NCBI RefSeq assembly: GCF_010548375.1
Contig: NZ_JAAGLY010000004.1
Span: 310,001-374,000 of the forward strand
DNA: 64,000 bases
Source of the DNA: Streptomyces sp. SID13726
Lineage (GTDB): Bacteria; Actinomycetota; Actinomycetes; Streptomycetales; Streptomycetaceae
Direction of reading: 5' to 3'
Of this stretch, positions 61,183-64,000 are shown in pieces. Both the position numbers and the translations under genes were made by a program. Numbering within the stretch: the stretch's first letter is position 1; each line of letters starts with the position of its first letter. Below the pieces are notes generated by a model, which was not told the DNA's origin, did not search any database, and saw only the letters and a list, made by a program, of their open reading frames with translations.

Positions 61183-61470
61183 CTCTCACCGTCAAGCACG
61201 CCGTTCTCGTCCGATTCCGTGACGGCACGGCAGATCCACGGCTCGTCGTCCCCTCGGGCACGGAGGCCTCGGTCACCGTCGCCGGCCTGCTCCAGGTGGC
61301 GACCCAGGGTGTGGAGCCGACGCTCTACGGGGACATCGCGGTCGAGCGGATCGCCGTACTGGACGAGGCCGACCCCGCCTCCGTGGTCGTACCCCTGCCG
61401 GCCCGCCCCGAGCACCGCACCCCACGCGGGCGCCGACGAACAGCCGGCCGCCTGCGCCGGGCCACCCGCG
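61183..61470 (+). pseudogene. Possible gene relic upstream of glmS end
   Basis: On the plus strand a frame reads LTVKHAVLVRFRDGTADPRL, then VVPSGTEASVTVAGLLQVAT and IAVERIAVLDEADPASVVVP with strong coding-type third positions. There is no start codon upstream and no stop before the glmS gene, so this looks like the inner part of a decayed gene. Product unknown. Confidence 0.3.
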
Positions 61471-61487
61471 GCAGACAGTACCCGCCC

Positions 61488-63335
61488 CTACTCCACCGTC
61501 ACCGACTTCGCCAAGTTCCGAGGCTGATCCACCTCGTTCCCCCGAGCCGTCGCCAGCTCGCAGGCGAACACCTGCAAGGGAACCGTCGCCACCAGCGGCT
61601 GAAGCAATGTCGGTGTCGCAGGAATGCGAATCAAATGATCCGCGTACGGGGCCACCGCCTCGTCGCCCTCCTCCGCGATGACGATCGTGCGCGCGCCCCG
61701 GGCCCGGATCTCCTGGATGTTGGACACGATCTTGTCGTGGAGGACGGACCGTCCCCGGGGTGAGGGGACGACCACGACCACCGGCAGGTCCTCCTCGATG
61801 AGCGCGATCGGCCCGTGCTTCAGCTCGCCCGCCGCGAAGCCCTCGGCGTGCATGTAGGCGAGCTCCTTGAGCTTCAGCGCGCCCTCCAGGGCGACCGGGT
61901 ATCCGACGTGCCGCCCGAGGAAGAGCACCGTGTCCTTCGTGGCGAGCGACCGTGCCAGTGCCCGCACCGGCTCCATGGTCTCCAGTACGCGCTCGACCTC
62001 CCCGGAGATCTGCGACAGATCCCGGATCACGGCCCCGACCTCGTCCCCCCACTTGGTGCCCCGCACCTGCCCGAGATACAGCGCGACCAGGTAACACGCC
62101 ACGAGCTGCGTCAGGAACGCCTTCGTCGACGCTACGGCGACCTCGGGCCCCGCGTGCGTGTACAGGACCGCGTCCGACTCCCGGGGGATCGTGGAGCCGT
62201 TGGTGTTGCAGATCGCCAGCACCTTGGAACCCTGCTCACGGGCGTGCCGTAGCGCCATCAGGGTGTCCATGGTCTCGCCGGACTGGGAGATGGCGATCAC
62301 CAGGGACCGCGCGCCGAGGATCGGGTCCCGGTAACGGAACTCGCTGGCCAGTTCCACCTCGCAGGGGATACGGGTCCAGTGCTCGATGGCGTACTTGGCG
62401 ATGAGGCCCGCGTGGAAGGCCGTACCGCAGGCGACGATGACGACCTTGTCCACCTCCCGCAGTTCGGCGGCGCTGATCCGCACCTCGTCGAGGGTCAGCG
62501 AACCGGCCGCGTCGATACGGCCCAGCAACGTGTCGGCGACCGCCTTCGGCTGCTCGGCGATCTCCTTGAGCATGAAGTAGTCGTAGCCGCCCTTCTCGGC
62601 GGCGGAGGCGTCCCAGTCGACGTGGTAGGAGCGGACGTCGGCGGGGGCGCCGTCGAAGCCGGTCACCACGACGCCCTCGCGCCGCAGCTCCACCACCTGG
62701 TCCTGGCCCAGCTCGATCGCCGACCGCGTGTGGGCGATGAACGCGGCGACGTCGGACGCCAGGAAGGCCTCACCCTCCCCGACGCCCACCACCAGCGGAG
62801 AGTTGCGGCGCGCGCCCACCACCACGTCCGGCTCGTCGGCGTGCACGGCCACCAGCGTGAACGCGCCGTCCAGCCGCCGGCACACCAGCCGCATCGCCTC
62901 CGCGAGGTCCGCGCAGGAGGAGAACTCCTCGGCGAGCAGATGCGCGACGACCTCGGTGTCGGTCTCCGACCCCAGCTCGTGCCCGCGCTCCGCCAACTCG
63001 GCCCTGAGCGCGGCGAAGTTCTCGATGATCCCGTTGTGGACCACGGCGACCCGGCCCGCGTTGTCGAGATGCGGATGGGCATTCGCGTCGGTCGGGCCCC
63101 CGTGCGTGGCCCATCGCGTGTGCCCGATCCCCGTCGAACCCGCCGCCAACGGCCGGTCCACCAGCTCCTTCTCCAGATTGACCAGCTTCCCGGCCTTCTT
63201 GGCCGCCGCCAGCCCGCCGTCCGCGAGCACGGCGACACCGGCCGAGTCGTACCCCCGGTACTCCAGCCGTTTCAGTCCGGCCATCACGACATCGAGCGCC
63301 GACTGCGACCCCACGTATCCCACGATTCCGCACAT
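61488..63335 (-). CDS. glmS: Glutamine-fructose-6-phosphate aminotransferase
   Basis: A 615-aa isomerising glucosamine-6-phosphate synthase, first step to UDP-GlcNAc for peptidoglycan. N-terminal nucleophile Cys follows Met directly (CGIVGYVG), with the glutaminase motif GHTRWATHGGPTDANAHP. Two SIS domains follow (ACGTAFHAGLIAKYAIE and FLGRHVGYPVALEGALKLKE), and the protein ends KSVTVE as usual. The start at 63335 is fixed by the required terminal Cys. It is divergent from the lipoprotein gene. Confidence 0.96.
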   Translation of the reverse strand: MCGIVGYVGSQSALDVVMAGLKRLEYRGYDSAGVAVLADGGLAAAKKAGKLVNLEKELVDRPLAAGSTGIGHTRWATHGGPTDANAHPHLDNAGRVAVVHNGIIENFAALRAELAERGHELGSETDTEVVAHLLAEEFSSCADLAEAMRLVCRRLDGAFTLVAVHADEPDVVVGARRNSPLVVGVGEGEAFLASDVAAFIAHTRSAIELGQDQVVELRREGVVVTGFDGAPADVRSYHVDWDASAAEKGGYDYFMLKEIAEQPKAVADTLLGRIDAAGSLTLDEVRISAAELREVDKVVIVACGTAFHAGLIAKYAIEHWTRIPCEVELASEFRYRDPILGARSLVIAISQSGETMDTLMALRHAREQGSKVLAICNTNGSTIPRESDAVLYTHAGPEVAVASTKAFLTQLVACYLVALYLGQVRGTKWGDEVGAVIRDLSQISGEVERVLETMEPVRALARSLATKDTVLFLGRHVGYPVALEGALKLKELAYMHAEGFAAGELKHGPIALIEEDLPVVVVVPSPRGRSVLHDKIVSNIQEIRARGARTIVIAEEGDEAVAPYADHLIRIPATPTLLQPLVATVPLQVFACELATARGNEVDQPRNLAKSVTVE

Positions 63336-63442
63336 GCGCGGCAGCCTAGGGGGCGGAGGGCGCCGGAACACGGCACTTCGTGCCCGAATCCGGATATTCA
63401 CGCGGGGGTACGAGCGCCTCGAACGGCTCTACCATCCGGGTC

Positions 63443-63955
63443 ATGCCCTTGAGTGTTCCGCGGTCGCCGTACCGGCGCCGCCTCAGCGTGGCCGTCGCCG
63501 TGGTGGCTCTGGCGGCCGCCTCGGGATGCACGGTTCCCATCGACGCCGTCGCCGGTATATCCGTCACCGCGGACGGTCATCTGCTCGGCGTGATGATGGT
63601 CTGCGGACACCGGATCGACGGGGCGACCCTCTACCGGGACAGCGACGACCCCGACCGTGATCAGACGCTCGGCTCCTGGAGCGCCGAACCCCACCTGGAG
63701 CCGGGCCTCACCACCTGGCCCCTCGACGCCCCCGCCGCCGGCTGGACCACCGACACGCCCTTGGGCTCCCTCACACCCGGTGCCACCTACGCCCTCTACG
63801 GCTGGACCGAGGACAACTCCTGGTCGTCCAGCAGCGTCTCCTTCACCCCCGCCGACACGGACAGGCTCTCCCCCGGTATGGTCCGCTACTCGGACGACAC
63901 CGAAGTCACGGTCCCCATGGCGGAGTTCAAGGCCAAGGCCTGCGAGGACGACTGA
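63443..63955 (+). CDS. Lipoprotein of unknown function
   Basis: A 170-aa lipoprotein. The signal (RSPYRRRLSVAVAVVALAAASGC) ends in a lipobox with Cys about residue 29. The mature part has PIDAVAGISVTADGHLLGVM and a C-terminal beta-rich domain with WSAEPHLEPGLTTWPLDAP and YALYGWTEDNSWSSSS. Two further Cys (VCGHR and KACEDD) may pair. Family not recognised. The ATG lies seven bases after taccat with no clear Shine-Dalgarno, which suggests a leaderless transcript. Confidence 0.85.
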   Translation: MPLSVPRSPYRRRLSVAVAVVALAAASGCTVPIDAVAGISVTADGHLLGVMMVCGHRIDGATLYRDSDDPDRDQTLGSWSAEPHLEPGLTTWPLDAPAAGWTTDTPLGSLTPGATYALYGWTEDNSWSSSSVSFTPADTDRLSPGMVRYSDDTEVTVPMAEFKAKACEDD

Positions 63956-64000
63956 ACGGGGCCGAGCCCCGACCGGCCGCCGGCGTCGACGGGGAGCGCG
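63956..64000. other. Window edge, no gene seen
   Basis: The last 45 bases after the lipoprotein stop are GC-rich and show no feature. Confidence 0.4.

Overview
This 64 kb window is Streptomyces chromosomal DNA. The base composition is very GC-rich with strong third-position GC bias, GTG starts are common, many -10 boxes lie directly at the start codon (leaderless genes), and the developmental genes whiD, bldM and shbA are present. From memory, the gene order follows the S. coelicolor core-chromosome stretch that runs from glmS through groES/groEL1, whiD-bldM-shbA-guaB, glpD and a serine/threonine-kinase array to a chorismate mutase gene. No prophage, CRISPR array, insertion sequence, rRNA, tRNA or secondary-metabolite cluster was recognised.

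Layout. 1-3.7 kb: a chorismate mutase gene behind an aromatic leader-peptide attenuator, a membrane protein and a sortase substrate. 3.7-7.2 kb: a GMC oxidoreductase/aldehyde dehydrogenase pair. 7.3-19.8 kb: six consecutive receptor-type Ser/Thr kinase genes on the minus strand. Five look active; the fifth in coordinate order is a pseudokinase carrying an insertion of about 385 residues. 20-24.5 kb: secreted serine hydrolase, glpD and a nucleotide-sugar dehydrogenase homologue lacking its catalytic residues. 25-30.3 kb: two IMP-dehydrogenase family genes, sigma factor ShbA, BldM and divergent WhiD. 30.4-32.9 kb: LysR regulator, MOSC protein and SDR. 33.1-35.4 kb: groES-groEL with two CIRCE operators. 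36.5-41.6 kb: two translationally coupled polysaccharide-deacetylase lipoproteins, a methyltransferase and a cell-wall-binding-repeat protein. 41.8-44.7 kb: an ECF42-type sigma factor with its DGPF/YCII partner, and an LCP protein.

44.8-49.8 kb is a small xylan-use locus: secreted GH10 xylanase, LacI repressor and cytoplasmic GH3 enzyme, with matching operator-like sequences before the xylanase and GH3 genes. 49.8-58.7 kb is a conserved housekeeping block: tsaB-rimI-tsaD, tsaE, an alpha/beta hydrolase, alr, an M23 peptidase and the NAD(P)HX repair enzyme. It also holds a degenerate L,D-transpeptidase-like protein and a 56-codon gene next to a palindromic operator. 58.9-64 kb: a Tat-exported cytokinin-dehydrogenase-like oxidase, acpS, a low-GC hypothetical gene with an adjoining gene relic, glmS and a lipoprotein.

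Themes. Much of the content concerns the cell envelope (glmS, alr, M23, LCP, deacetylases, kinases, sortase substrate) and sporulation control. Three predicted proteins look like catalytically dead versions of enzymes: the pseudokinase, the sugar dehydrogenase and the YkuD homologue. One intergenic repeat family occurs three times in the same orientation. I did not find a clearly new multi-gene system; the kinase array with its pseudokinase is the best candidate.
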